Shown here: piece by piece, positions 1 through 11,123 of the stretch
Numbering within the stretch: the first letter of the stretch is position 1
Layout: every line of letters starts with the position of its first letter
Source: Pholiota molesta
Taxonomy: Eukaryota > Basidiomycota > Agaricomycetes > Agaricales > Strophariaceae
Reading direction: 5' to 3'
NCBI GenBank assembly: GCA_014925825.1
Contig: JACGCK010000039.1
Coordinates: 186,001 to 250,000 of the forward strand
Length of the DNA stretch: 64,000 nucleotides
The notes under the pieces: model-generated
What the model saw: the letters and a program-made list of their open reading frames with translations, nothing else
Told to the model about the DNA's origin: nothing
Database searches by the model: none
Program-made: the position numbers and the translations under genes

Positions 1-572
1 AGACAAAAGCAAAACGACGATAAGGCTTAAAATCGCACCTGCGCTTGAGCGCCGTTCATGAACCCGCCGCCGGGCTTCTTCGCAGAGGCGAAATTCAGCA
101 CGCCGATCGTTTTGTTCTCCACCTCGGGGTGGTCTTGGAGCATCCTATGCAGCTCCCTCGCACCCGCCAGCGTCGAGTACTCCTTCATTAGGATCTTCGT
201 CTCCTTCCTCGGCCCAAGGTCGGCCGTGGCCCAGCCCGCGATCTCTGCATCATCAGGGGGGTAGTATTCCGTGTTATCGTTGGTGTAGGTCATCTTCTCG
301 AGGAGGTCGAAAGGCTCGTCCGTGCCCGGGGGGACGTACGAGCCCGAGTCCAGCGTGTCCAGCGTCAGCTCGGCGAAATCGCGCAGCGCGTCGCGCGAGA
401 GTTTGCCATGGGTGCCGCGCTGCTGTTGGCGCGAGCGGGAGGCGTAGGAGCCTTTCGAGCGCTGGGATTGGGACGCGGCGGAGCGGTAGCGGGAGGACGA
501 GGACGGCCGTGTGTCGCGGTCGTCGTAGGTGAGCCAGCTGCCCGGCGGCTGGAAGTCGCGGGAGAGGTCCAT
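1..572 (-). CDS. Microbial-type poly(ADP-ribose) glycohydrolase (PARG catalytic domain), 5' part only
   Basis: The gene runs off the left edge. The visible first exon is 39-572 and starts at the ATG at 572. A donor (CAG|GTGCG) at 38 ends it, and the rest lies outside the window. The N-terminal ~60 residues are Ser/Arg/Gln-rich and look disordered. Then comes the conserved start of the microbial-type PARG fold: an LRDFAELTLDTLDSGSY segment, a YYPPDDAE segment, and NFASAKKPGGG followed by NGAQAQ. That last block is the beginning of the family's Gly-rich ADP-ribose-binding signature; the catalytic Glu pair should follow on the next exon. Family members remove ADP-ribose chains from proteins. Many fungal homologues are uncharacterised, so the substrate is inferred from the family. 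Confidence 0.82.
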
Positions 573-2190
573 ATCTGCTCTGGAGGGTTGTTGCGCCCGA
601 GCGACAGAGCGTGTTAGAAACGATGTGGTCGTAGGCTGTATGAAGGAAATGGGTAACGCACAGATACATGGTGGTGGTAGGCTCGAGCTCTTGAGCTCAG
701 CACTGTGGTTCTGGCTTGGATGATAGGGCCACGAGTCGATGTCAAGATTAGTGATCGATGACGTTGGCCAACTTTGACTGAACCTTACGGACTCCTGGGA
801 AGAGTTCGGATGGGAAGAACTTGACGCGAAAGCTCAGATCCAGATGTTAGAGGTTGGAAAGCGAGAAACAGAAGCAAGGTAATAGTAACAAAATCAAATA
901 AGCGCTGGGGGTCATGATCACAGTCCAGCTGTGTCTATTATTATTAGTGGGACCTCGATCACTCCTATATGATAGAACATTGGATGTGGCTCTGAGTCGG
1001 TCAAGTTCATAGAAAAAAGAATCTGGTAATGATATACCTGCAGGACTGCTCTGGGCTGCTTTACTTTGAAGATCTGTATACTCCTGAACAATTGTGGATC
1101 AGTTCCGCGTGTAACGATGCAACTTATAAGCCTCAATCATTCAGAGCAGCTAATTTTCATTGTTGTAATTGTGTAAACAAGGTGCTCCATTTTTTTTATC
1201 ATGTTGATGTTGCATTTAAGAGCTCTAGCCCTATAGACATGTGTTGAGTCCCAAGTGTCTTCGAGAGGTCAGTCAGGATTAGCCTGACAGGCAGGTTGAG
1301 ACTTGATTTGTTTCATTGCCATCTTTTCAACGCCCTTTCCAAGAGACTTGTCAATGTCAAAGAAAAGTCAATCTGAGGGATCTAAGCCGTCATGGCAATA
1401 GAATTCTGGAAACATTCGGAGGTGAATTACTGATTAGGTATTAGTTTCCTTTTCTGGAAACTTTCTCGGCGTCATCCCTCGATTCACTAAAAGAATGACT
1501 CCTATAAATAGGACTCGTGATAGAGTGTATATTATATTATGCTAATGTAAATGTACACTGGAAATGCTATTCTACATACGATCCATCCAATGAGTATAGC
1601 CAGATGGACGAGCGTCGAGCGATCAAAACACGGTACCGACGATCATTGCTTATCAGTACTCACAAATGCCGCTGAGAGGTTATTTAGATGAAGATTGAAA
1701 TTAAAATTATAAACGTCGTTGTAGCTTCAGATACATGCATGACAGTTACAGGGGTAGCCGCAGAGAGGGGGCTGGAGGGTGGCAGTAAACGGACGAACGT
1801 TCCTCGTCAGTACTTCAGTACGCATCGCTTTCGAGTCTGCCCACTGGCCTGCGCTCGATCCGCGGCCTGCAGACATTCTTCCGTGGTGCGCCAGAGAGCT
1901 GACCCACATTCCTCACGAGGAAAGGGGCACGGCGGCAGGTAGTGGTGGATGGCGCACGCGGCACCGGTGAATGGACAAAGATTTGGCGTCGTTTCCTCTG
2001 CTGCTGTCGAAGTAGTCTGTATTAGGCAAGTTATGCTTGGCTAGGCTTGGCTTACTATGTATAAGCCGGGGATCTAAACAGGCTCTTAATCACAGTATCT
2101 GGGCTCCCTCTATACCAGCCTACGCACAGTATTAAGAATTATGAGGAGCGCGCTACAATAAGATACTTTCCCACAAGGTCCAGTTGAAGA
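573..2190. other. Intergenic, no gene seen
   Basis: Upstream side of the PARG-like gene. Only short overlapping reading frames with no recognisable domain or splice logic are present. A TATA-like CCTATAAATAGG lies near 1500, but no credible coding region follows it. Confidence 0.5.
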
Positions 2191-2193
2191 TGT

Positions 2194-2897
2194 CTCTCCA
2201 GATGCACTCGCATGGAACGCTTTGCAAAAATATTGGAGGTGTTCCTCCAAATACATTCAAACATATGTACCAACTTGGAGATTTGTCTTCAGATATCAGA
2301 AAGAGATTCATTTAGCAGTGAACTCCGAAGAGGCGCTTCTCTGATTGCGATGATGATATGCGATCACAAGCGCATTCTAGTCAATTAGGTTTTACAACAT
2401 TCCAGCAAGTACGTTATTTTTTGGAGACAAGCTTTATGCCCGCCGCTACGCGTCTAAGGTGAGCGCGAAGTCTCTGTTTGATTACTTGGAGATTAAGTTT
2501 AAACCATCACATACGCGCTTATTGGAGACGAGTATCTGAAGCGCTGCACACGCATTTACCAAGTAGGCAGACTACAGTGGAAAGCGATTAATGATAGTCG
2601 ATCAACTTTCCATCTTCTCTAATGCACATGCGCAGACATGCGCTGGTTTGGAGATAAGCCTCTCAATCAGCACGCATGCCCAGTTTTAGGGAAGCCGCCT
2701 CTGCATCAGTGCACATGCGCTGTTCTGAGGACATACATCTAGATTGCTCTAAATCAAATATCTATTATCTCTCCAAATCATTGCCATATGACCTTTTGGA
2801 CCCCCGTCTCTAAATCAGCGCGATGAGGCGCGATCGCGCTTTTTTGGAGCCTGTGGCGTCTATTGTCCAAATCACTGCGCACGCGCTGTTCGATCTT
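2194..2897. repeat. Array of degenerate ~40-bp palindromic repeats
   Basis: Many diverged copies of one unit are visible. Each opens with CTCTAAATCA or CTCTCCAAAT, has a GCGC/CATGCGC-rich middle, and closes with TTTTTGGAG. The best copies begin near 2194, 2243, 2617, 2660, 2699, 2769, 2808 and 2865. The unit is a loose inverted repeat, CTCCAAA to TTTGGAG, around a second GCGC palindrome. It lies directly upstream of the P450 gene. No open frame runs through it, so it looks like a decayed satellite or a cluster of small hairpin elements. Confidence 0.55.
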
Positions 2898-3041
2898 TCA
2901 AATGTTCTCAATTGCTCCCAGCCGGTTCTATAAGCGAGCTCGGCCTATTTATTCAAAACTACATATATCCCTATGCTTTTTCCAAGCGTACCAAACACCC
3001 TCGTCCCCTGATTTCTACCTCTGAACTTTGACGACGATATC

Positions 3042-5127
3042 ATGGGTGTTACACTGTTCGACATAGCGCTCCTGGTTCTCGGGCTTGTTCTGTTGAAGAT
3101 AGCATTCAAACGACCGTCGGTCGCGCCTCTGCCTCCCGGACCGCGAAGATGGCCTCTTCTTGGAAATCTTCCGCAAATGCCGACTTCTCGGGAATGGCTT
3201 ACCTTCGCAGACTGGGGCAAGAAATGGGGTATGTTTTTTCTATATATTTCTGTCTGGCCAGAATTCCCCTACCGTACTAATAATGTCGCGCTTCTATAGG
3301 AAACATAGTTTCTGTTTCAATATTCGGACAAACCATGATCATCGTAAACTCAGCTCAAATGGCGATCGATATGCTCGAGAAAGAAGGCTCGATCTACTCT
3401 GACAGGCCTCGACTGGAGATGGGAGGCGAACTTGTGGGCTGGAAATCGTCGACTGTCCTCATCCCCTACGGAGACCGTTGCCGCAATCAGAGGAAACTCT
3501 TTCGTCAGTGCATTGGGACCGCAAGCGCGATGGCTAGGTTCCATCCCAGTGGCGAATTGGAAGCCCATAAATTCTTGAGACGTGTTCTGGCAACGCCCGA
3601 TGACTTGGCCGGTCATGTAAGACAGTAAGCTCGCTATCATCATTCTGGCCTCAAAACCTTCCTGATAAATATATTCTCTTAGTACCGCCGGCGCTCTCAT
3701 TCTCCGAATCGCGTATGGTTACAAAGTCAAGGAGAAAGACGATCCGTTCGTCAATACGGCCGATGTGGCTATGGAGCAATTCGGACTTTCTACCGCGCCT
3801 GGAGGCTTCCTAGTGAATCTTGTTCCCGCTCGTAAGCTTGATACTTTTTTTCTAATTAACTATAATCTATACTAAAAGTCGCTGTAATAAAGTCAAACAT
3901 ATACCTGCATGGTTTCCAGGAGCCGGTTTTAAGAAAACTGCAGTCGAATGGGCCGCAACACTGAATGAGATGGTGGAAGAGCCTTACCACTTTGTTAAGG
4001 AGCAAATGGTATGTGAATTTTGTCTTGTCGTTATTGTGTCAAGCTAAGCCCTGTGTAGGCGTCTGGGACTCCTGAGCTCGAGGAGTCCTATACATCTCAA
4101 CTACTTTCACAACCAGGATTGACCAAGGAACAAGAATATGATATCAAGTGGTCGGCCGCAACGCTCCATGCCGGCGGCGCTGATACTGTACGTCTCTATC
4201 CCTTGTCCTGCCCAATTTACCTCGTTCCTTACCTTCAAATCGCGCTTTAAGACGGTTGTTTCTATCAAAGTTTTCTTTTTGGCTATGGCCTTGAATCCGG
4301 AAGCGATGAAGAAGGCACAAGAAGAGATAGATAGCGTCACAGGAAATGAACGGCTTCCTTGTTTTGAAGACAGGCCAAACTTGCCATATGTCAATGCCGT
4401 CCAACTTGAGGTCCTTCGGTGGCATACTATCGCACCTAATGGCATGTTTAACCTTTGAATTTTTGTTTTTGATGGAAGACTGATTACATGACCTTCAATC
4501 TCAGCGATTCCTCACCGTGTTACGGAGGACAACATTTTCAACGGTTACTTGATCCCAAAAGGATCCCTAGTCTTCCCCAACGTATGGTAGGTATTCAAAC
4601 CTCCTCCGGTCTTACGTGCGCGAGTCTGACATGTATTAGGAAAATGATGCACGATCCGGCCGTCTACAAAGATCCTATGACCTTTAACCCCGAGCGGTTC
4701 TTGGGACCAAATGCAGAAACAGATCCGAAACTGGCAGTATTCGGATTTGGAAGAAGGTAAGTAATACATTCTTAAATTTCCTCATAACGTTGCCAAAAGC
4801 TTAACAATATCCACGGAAGAATCTGCCCAGGTAAATGTTTTTCAACGATTTCGACTACATTTGTCTCTAACATGCATGCCATTAGGTCGAGTGATGGCGG
4901 ATGCCTCGGTTTTTATGTCGATTGCCATGTCGTTGGCGGTGTTCAATATAGCCCCTCATAAGGACGAAGTACTTGTGCACGAGCAAATGCCGGGGACAGT
5001 CAGGTACTTTTTCATTGGCTTTGAACTTCAGGGTCTATGGCTGATTCGCAATAGCCATCCCAAACCTTTCAAATTGTCTATCACCCCAAGATCGAACAAG
5101 GCTGTTGAACTAATTTTGGGTGATTAA
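3042..5127 (+). CDS. Cytochrome P450 monooxygenase (microsomal, basidiomycete type)
   Basis: Eleven exons give 498 residues in one frame: 3042-3228, 3300-3624, 3683-3831, 3893-4008, 4059-4187, 4252-4441, 4505-4586, 4640-4756, 4820-4830, 4886-5003 and 5055-5127. An N-terminal membrane anchor (residues ~5-22) precedes the Pro-rich hinge [16 protein letters not shown]. The I-helix AGGADT, the K-helix ExxR (EVLR), the FNPERF motif and the heme loop FGFGRRICPG are all present. The heme-ligand Cys lies on an 11-nt exon. Intron 6 uses a GC donor (GCATGT), required to keep the frame. The enzyme would insert oxygen into a small hydrophobic substrate at the ER with P450 reductase. The overall pattern resembles the large O-methylsterigmatocystin-oxidoreductase-like (CYP5144-type) expansions, but the substrate cannot be told. 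No frame defect was seen. Confidence 0.92.
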
Positions 5128-5716
5128 GAGTTCGAAGTTTGATACTCGGGGAGATGAGTGATGTTGTACGAGACTACATGTTGTATCGCCAGGAATTTGA
5201 ATATATGCAGATCTGTGGATGATGTTTTAAATTATAGATCTAAAGGCGCTCTCTGGTTTGCAGGTTTGCGACCTCCCGTGGGCGTTTCCTTAAACTCAAA
5301 AGCGCTTTCGGCAACTTTCTGACTCGCCTATTACGGAGCCCAGAGAGCAAATCGCTGGGAGATTGTATGCTGGGTAATTGATGTGCCCACAAAATATCCA
5401 TAATTGGCGATCAGCATTCCTTTTTGGGCACTGCGTTTCAAAGTGACTGAGGCAGGCTATCCAGAAAACTCCGATTTTTCTAGGATCCCCTGCGCCTTCT
5501 GGATTAAAAATAAGCAATTGTGCTGTTCTTGCATTGCGATCTACGGATCAAGTTTTGAACTGGGGAATTCTGGGTTTGGCTTATCGTACTTCATATAAGC
5601 TTCATATGTCACTGATTCTTCATCGTTTTTACGTCAGGTTCAATACCTCCCAACCTAATAACAATATTTTAGTCCAATAAGATCGAAGCATCGTTTATTT
5701 CAAGAATGCGTAAACC
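5128..5716. other. Intergenic between convergent genes
   Basis: 3' ends of the P450 (plus) and the dehydrogenase (minus) face each other here. No credible coding region was seen. Confidence 0.5.
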
Positions 5717-6951
5717 TTACCATCTATACACCACTCTAGAATCCCTGTCGCGACACCTTGGGTCTTCAGAGGCTGCCGTGTACGCCGAGAGTCCAGCATC
5801 TCCTAATACAAGGTTCGCTCCGACTTCTTTGGCAGCCGCAATAGCCAGGCTCATATCTTTCTTCATAAGTTGCACCTAATCACGCTCATCAGTACCTGCA
5901 CCCACCCAGTCAAACTCGAACGGCACGGTCTTGGAGAATGACAATATCATTCAAGTAGCACACACGCACCTTAAAACCGCCCTCATAACCGTTGCTCGTA
6001 ACCGCCTCGGGACACACCCCGGGCACCGGATTGACCGTATCATTCACCCAGCTCCCACCGGAGCTCGTGCTGAAGCACCGCTGCAGCACGCGCGGATCGA
6101 CGCCCAGCCGCATGCCGAGGTTCATCGCCTCGCTCGTCGCCAGCGCGATCATTCCGCTCAAATAGTTGTTGCTGAGCTTCGCTGCGAGGCCGAGGGAGGG
6201 CCGCCGAGCGCGTAGACGTTCGAGCCCATGGTGCGCAGGACGCGGGTGAGGAGGGGGAGATCGGGGGAGGCGGGCGCGCAGCCGAGCATGATGGTGAGGG
6301 TGCCTTTGGATGCGCCGGCGGTGCCGCCTGAGACGGGGGCGTCGTAGAAACGGGGTTGAGGGTTGGCTCTGGTGGGTGAGGATGCGTGGGTGGAGATGAC
6401 GGCTTCGTTGATGGAGAGCGAGGTTGCGATATCGATTGTTGAGCTGGAATCCACCAATAAAAAATATGCTTCGCATTCAGAAGTAATGGACTCACCAATC
6501 AATGAATATTTTCGCTGAGATGTCCTCCGCTGCAAGAATCCCTGTCTCTGGAGTCAAGAATACGGCTCGAACGTGGGCGCCTAATATGTCATAAGATTGT
6601 TTGAACATCTCTTTGACGTTGAAAAGGCGTACCTTCGGGAACTATTGTTATAACACATTCCTAATATCGAAGTCAAAGCCCATCCTACTAATCCAAAATC
6701 TCAGAACCACATACCGATCGCTCAGCAACCTCTCGAGCATTATTCGCCACTACCACATTCGCTCCGATCCCACTGCCACTCGTTTCCTTTACAAACCTCT
6801 CCATCACATCCGCATCCACATCATAGATGTAAAGAATTGTTCTTGTGGGCACCTTTGCACGAAGTTGCAGTGCCATTGGGAAACCCATAGCGCCCAGGCC
6901 TATCCATCCGAATGCATTGGGGAAGTCGGTTTGACTGTTCTCTTCGCTCAT
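5717..6951 (-). CDS. 3-hydroxyisobutyrate dehydrogenase-like, with a single-base frameshift
   Basis: Five exons on the minus strand (6715-6951, 6633-6660, 6496-6580, 5970-6443, 5717-5875). The product would be 327 residues if one base were restored. It oxidises 3-hydroxyisobutyrate-type beta-hydroxyacids with NAD in valine breakdown, usually in mitochondria. The N-terminal Rossmann motif GLGAMGFPMA is followed by the DVD that binds the ribose. Next come the substrate motif DAPVSGGTAGASKGTL and the catalytic-Lys segment AAKLSNNYLSG. Near 6200 the frame changes inside a G/C run: the segment ending ALGGP and the AAKLSNN segment are in different frames, and summing the exon lengths shows one base missing. 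Read literally, the product would stop before the catalytic Lys. Either a sequence error or a very recent null allele is possible. It is divergent from the gene at 7598. Confidence 0.85.
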
Positions 6952-7597
6952 TATCGAGTATGAAGGAGTTTATTTGAGGCCAATTTATGCCTGAATAGAG
7001 ATATAAGGTAGATATGACGATAGGCTACCAAATTTTGTCGTCGATGTCGATGAATATTGAACGTTGAACGTTCTGGACAACCATGGCATACTAGAGAGCA
7101 AACTGCGATAAGCTTCCAGTCACATGCACGCACCATACACCTAGCACTCACATTCTTTCCCATTCCCAAACTGTCTCTCGCTCCTCCATATTCTTCCCAG
7201 CCGTCTGAGCCGTCGGGTTGGTGGTGGGCTTCCTTGAATGACAATGCCACCGTCCTTAATTTTGGGCCATGCCACGGGATCTATCGGCCCGAAATGTCAG
7301 ATGATAAGCGCGTGATATTGGCGTACATAGGGCTTAGGGGCTCCTTTGGAAGCTAGGACTTTAAGAACTCACCGACGGCGAGGCGGAACACCATAGTCCG
7401 AAATGCGATGGGTGCCGGTCGCAGATGAAAGCGGGGGATATACTTGGAATCTTCTTGTGAGAATCGTTCTAACTTCTTTGTCTTTCTGTGCGAGTCCTTG
7501 AAGGCTTTCTCACAGCGCTCAACGCAACACGGGCATCCGCATTGCTGTATCTTGAAGCATAGGCCTACAAATTCGTCAAGCACCGCCAGGTCAAATA
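6952..7597. promoter_or_regulatory. Divergent intergenic region with TTGAACGTTGAACG motif
   Basis: Shared upstream region of the dehydrogenase (minus) and the carboxymuconolactone-decarboxylase-family gene (plus). At 7043-7072 it carries a GATGTCGAT block followed by ATTGAACGTTGAACG. Very similar blocks occur near 44168 and 44845. No gene was seen inside. Confidence 0.35.
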
Positions 7598-8345
7598 ATG
7601 TCAAGGCCAAACGAAGAAGCGCACAAGGAGTTATACGATGCTGGTATTGTGATGAGACGGAAGGTTATGGTGCGTCAAACTTCCTATTATACCGAGTAAG
7701 TAATTGGAGACAGTGTCGGTGATATAGGGTGATGCCTACGTCGACAACCAATTGAAGCAGGTATGCTAAGCCAATTTTTGATAGCCTTTAAATTGAACCC
7801 ATGGAATGGACGCTAGGGTGTTTCCGAGATTATGAAGCCAATGCAGGAGTTGGCTACTGAAGTGCGTTCGACATATTAATTTCCCAGCATGTATAACCTA
7901 TTAACATGGTCTCGATAGGCCGCTTGGGGAACGATATGGACCCGCCCTGGCCTAGAGCTCAAGCAGCGCAGCTTGATCGTCATCGCTCTACTCGCCTCCC
8001 AAGGAAAGGAAGCGGAGGTGTGTCTTCGCCGTCCCTTCGAAAGACGAGTATCCAAGAACATGCTAACGGCCTCCTGTGTCCACTTCGTGCGGCTTATCTA
8101 GCTCACAGGCCATATCCGGTACGCAGCACTTTCATTCTAAGCAACCTTTGCGCATAGCCTCATGATAGACAATCCGCCTACTAAACCTGAACAGAGGTGC
8201 AGTGAATAACGGTGCGACGGAAATCGAGATCCGTGAGACGCTGTTGCAAACGGCGACCTACAGCGGAATTCCAACTGGGATGCTCAGCTTTAGGGTGGCG
8301 GACGCTGCTATTAAGAAGTTGAAGGAGGAGGGAAAGCTTCCTTGA
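7598..8345 (+). CDS. Carboxymuconolactone decarboxylase family (AhpD-like) protein
   Basis: Six exons (7598-7669, 7728-7760, 7817-7861, 7919-8017, 8102-8118, 8195-8345) give 138 residues in frame, including a 17-nt exon. The core is AAWGTIWTRPGLELKQRSL, then LLASQGKEAELTGHIRGAVNNGAT and LLQTATYSGIP. This is the PF02627 fold, and the length matches 4-carboxymuconolactone decarboxylase of aromatic (protocatechuate) degradation. The TGHIRGA and NGA segments correspond to the active-site helices. The Cys pair of AhpD peroxidases is absent, which favours a decarboxylase or unknown role. The start at 7598 opens the longest clean frame. The neighbouring dehydrogenase and P450 hint at catabolism, but no formal cluster is evident. 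Confidence 0.88.
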
Positions 8346-8838
8346 ATGCTGCAGAGCATTGAACCGGGCGAGAAGATATAAAATATATCAGATGCCAGTT
8401 ACAATCTAACCGTTAAATTTTTAAAAATGTGATCGTGCAAAGAGAGAAGAAACACTGCCTTGCCCAAGGCCTTGACATGGACAGCGCATTGGCGCGATTG
8501 TTTTGCCATTAGCTGCGCAGCAGGCGTTCCGAAAGCCTTCGCCAAATTTCGTCAATGACTATGAGCATTTGTGATATTCCGAGTCCCTTGACAGCGACTT
8601 TGGGAGCGTTTTGAAGAGGAGTATAAAACTCAACGCTTGGATTCAATATGTTTGAATCCTCGGATGATTATGTGGTTTCAGCATCATAGAGAAGAGGAGT
8701 ATCATGGACTGCTCCAAACGCTATCATAAGTCGTGGCTGTGCACTAGACCCAAGAGCATATCACGTCACATTCCCACGATTTTATGAAGAGGTTAATGTT
8801 GTCTATGACGCGGTTGAGCTATTTCTTGCATCCAGACT
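8346..8838. other. Intergenic, no gene seen
   Basis: No coding region was recognised between the decarboxylase-family gene and the SUR7-like gene. Confidence 0.5.
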
Positions 8839-8846
8839 TTATAAAG
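8839..8846 (+). promoter_or_regulatory. TATA box of the SUR7/PalI-like gene
   Basis: TTATAAAG lies 109 nt upstream of the ATG at 8955. A C/T-rich tract (about 8856-8935), typical of fungal transcription start regions, follows it. Confidence 0.5.
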
Positions 8847-8954
8847 CCTGGCTCCGTATCCTCTCTCTTCTCTTCATTCTTCTCCTATCCCGCCCCACTT
8901 TCTCCTTTCTAATAACAACAACAGCCCCTCCGCGCCTCCCCATCGTTCATCATC

Positions 8955-9724
8955 ATGGCAGCGTCTTCAGCTATCCCCGGGCTCTTCTTCTGCTTTTGCG
9001 CCATGACATTGCTGATCTTCGTACGTCGCTGAAACAACTGAGCTCAATTGCATTTTTCGACATGGACTGACGCTTGGGCTGGGTATAGGCATCGGTGTCG
9101 GTACCGACGTGGTCAGCAGTATCGTTCCTGAAAGTAGGGAGTGGCACTGGGCAGCTCAGATACGGTATATTCGGGTTCACAGGGAGTTCAACTCATATTG
9201 GATACTACTTCACGTATGTTTTCACTGCTGTCTTGTTGCTCCTGTTGTGCTGTTATGTGTATTAATACTGATACATCTCATATCAAACAGTAACGAACAT
9301 CTAAACGGAACCACCCTTCATAACCTTACCAAAACACTCATCCTACATCCCATTGGTGTGTGCTAAGACTACCTCGATCTGCTGCAAACTATCTTACACC
9401 CTCTTTCTTATTCAAACAGCGGCCGGCCTCTCTGGTCTCGCTTTCTTATTCGGGATATTTGGCGCAAGCTACCACCGCGTCGGCACGGTGTTGATGACGC
9501 TTCTATCTGGCCTCGCCCTGCTCACCACCTTCGTTGTCTGGATTATCGACATGGTCTTGTTCGGTATCGCGCGCGAGCGATACCGCAACGATGGAACTTT
9601 TGCACAGTATGGCAATGCCAACTGGTTGACGCTCGGTGCATTCGTTGCTCTGCTCCTCGGGTTCTGCACCTCTGCTTGTGGTATATTTGGCCACTACAGG
9701 CGGAGAAGAGACGTCACATACTAA
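8955..9724 (+). CDS. SUR7/PalI family membrane protein
   Basis: Four exons (8955-9020, 9089-9213, 9291-9355, 9420-9724) encode 186 residues. Four membrane segments are visible. One is at the N-terminus (LFFCFCAMTLLIF), and three follow in the second half: AGLSGLAFLFGIF, VLMTLLSGLALLTTFVVWIIDMV (split below 20 residues by its central Leu-rich turn) and LTLGAFVALLLGFC. Between the first two is the extracellular loop with the LRYGIFGFTG motif that marks the Pali domain. Such proteins sit in the plasma membrane and act in eisosomes or ambient-pH sensing. A short basic C-tail (YRRRRDVTY) ends the protein. Length and topology fit the family. The frame is intact. Confidence 0.85.
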
Positions 9725-11123
9725 TCTAAAGAGGAGGATCAAGTCGCCCTCTTTGCTTTCATATAAAGGAATATCCGTGGAACCTCTTATTTTTGATTTT
9801 TTTAATCAGGGAACAGCCCCACGAGGATGGATTCTTTTCCCGCTCTCACATCTTCGTTCATTTTGATATCTCATCCGAACTTCTGATTAATGGGAAGGAA
9901 ATTATTTTTGATTCTCACCATTTCCCGCTTTGTACCTTTCCTTCCGGCCACTCTTTTCCTCGGCCCAGCAATGAATCCTAACGCACTTCCAGTTACTCTC
10001 ATGCCATCATCCCCACGACGATTCACGCCGCTTAACCACCCACGTTATTTCATCCGATGATCCTCTTCATGCCCTTTATGTATATCCAACCGGAATACAC
10101 TTGACAGTACCGATAATAACTTAGACCTCTTCCATTTTATTCATCTGCTGCACCCTTTGTTGTTTAATACTCTCAGACAATGTTGCTCTCCATCACAGAC
10201 ATTTCTATTGAAATTAGCTACCTAGTGTTGTATTATACTGTACTTTGTGTTCCAAGAACGCGTACTGTTTTTGAATTTATTCATTAAATGTATGGGATTT
10301 CGGAATACTACATTGCCCGACTACGATGACAGTTGCCACCACCGAATGGCGCTTGAAACGCGCTGGGAGCCTGAGCGAACGCAGCTCAACTGCCAGCCGA
10401 AGCTGACCGGCAATTGGTTGAGTGAATTTGATCCGTAGTCGATTGAATTATGATCGACAGACCAATAAGGCAAGGAGCGCCCGCAGTGGAGGATGAATAG
10501 GGCACGGAAGAGAATGACAATTCAGGAATTAAGACGACTGTATTCCTGAATTATCTTTACTATCTTGCATAATCTGAATCATGGCAACATACACACCGAG
10601 GTTGACGTTGATTGCTAGGCACTCTTTGACTGGGTCGCTTTCGACACCCAGGAGGTCAAGCTGCTAACCTGCTTCTTCGGAATCGTGAGATGAGACAGAT
10701 TTGAATATGTTGCAACACCACATATTTCCCCCGAGCTTCAATGGCAACCCTTCCCATTGTCAATCTACTTGGATCTTGGGAATGTGCACATTTCATCGGT
10801 GTATCTATGTGCCTTTAATTCATTAGTATTATATACTGGTGGATCTAACAATCGCTGACATATGACGAGATTGGGGGATATGGATAAGGATAGAACAAAG
10901 CAATATACTTTTATTCTATCCATCTAATAATGGAGAACAGAAATTTTAGGCTAGCGAAAGACAGTGAACTATATGACAAAATAATTGAAGAAAAAGTTCC
11001 AGAGTTGTATGTTACAGTTCGAATCTCCTGCTTTTCGGCATGCATTTGGTGACCGAGGGGTATAGATAGTACGAAGTGGAACGAGGCATCTCAGATCTCA
11101 ACTCTAGCTCTATCTAGTCCACG
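9725..11123. other. Intergenic, no gene seen
   Basis: 3' region of the SUR7-like gene and the downstream side of the Zn2Cys6 gene. Only short unsupported frames (for example 10247-10438) are present. Confidence 0.5.
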
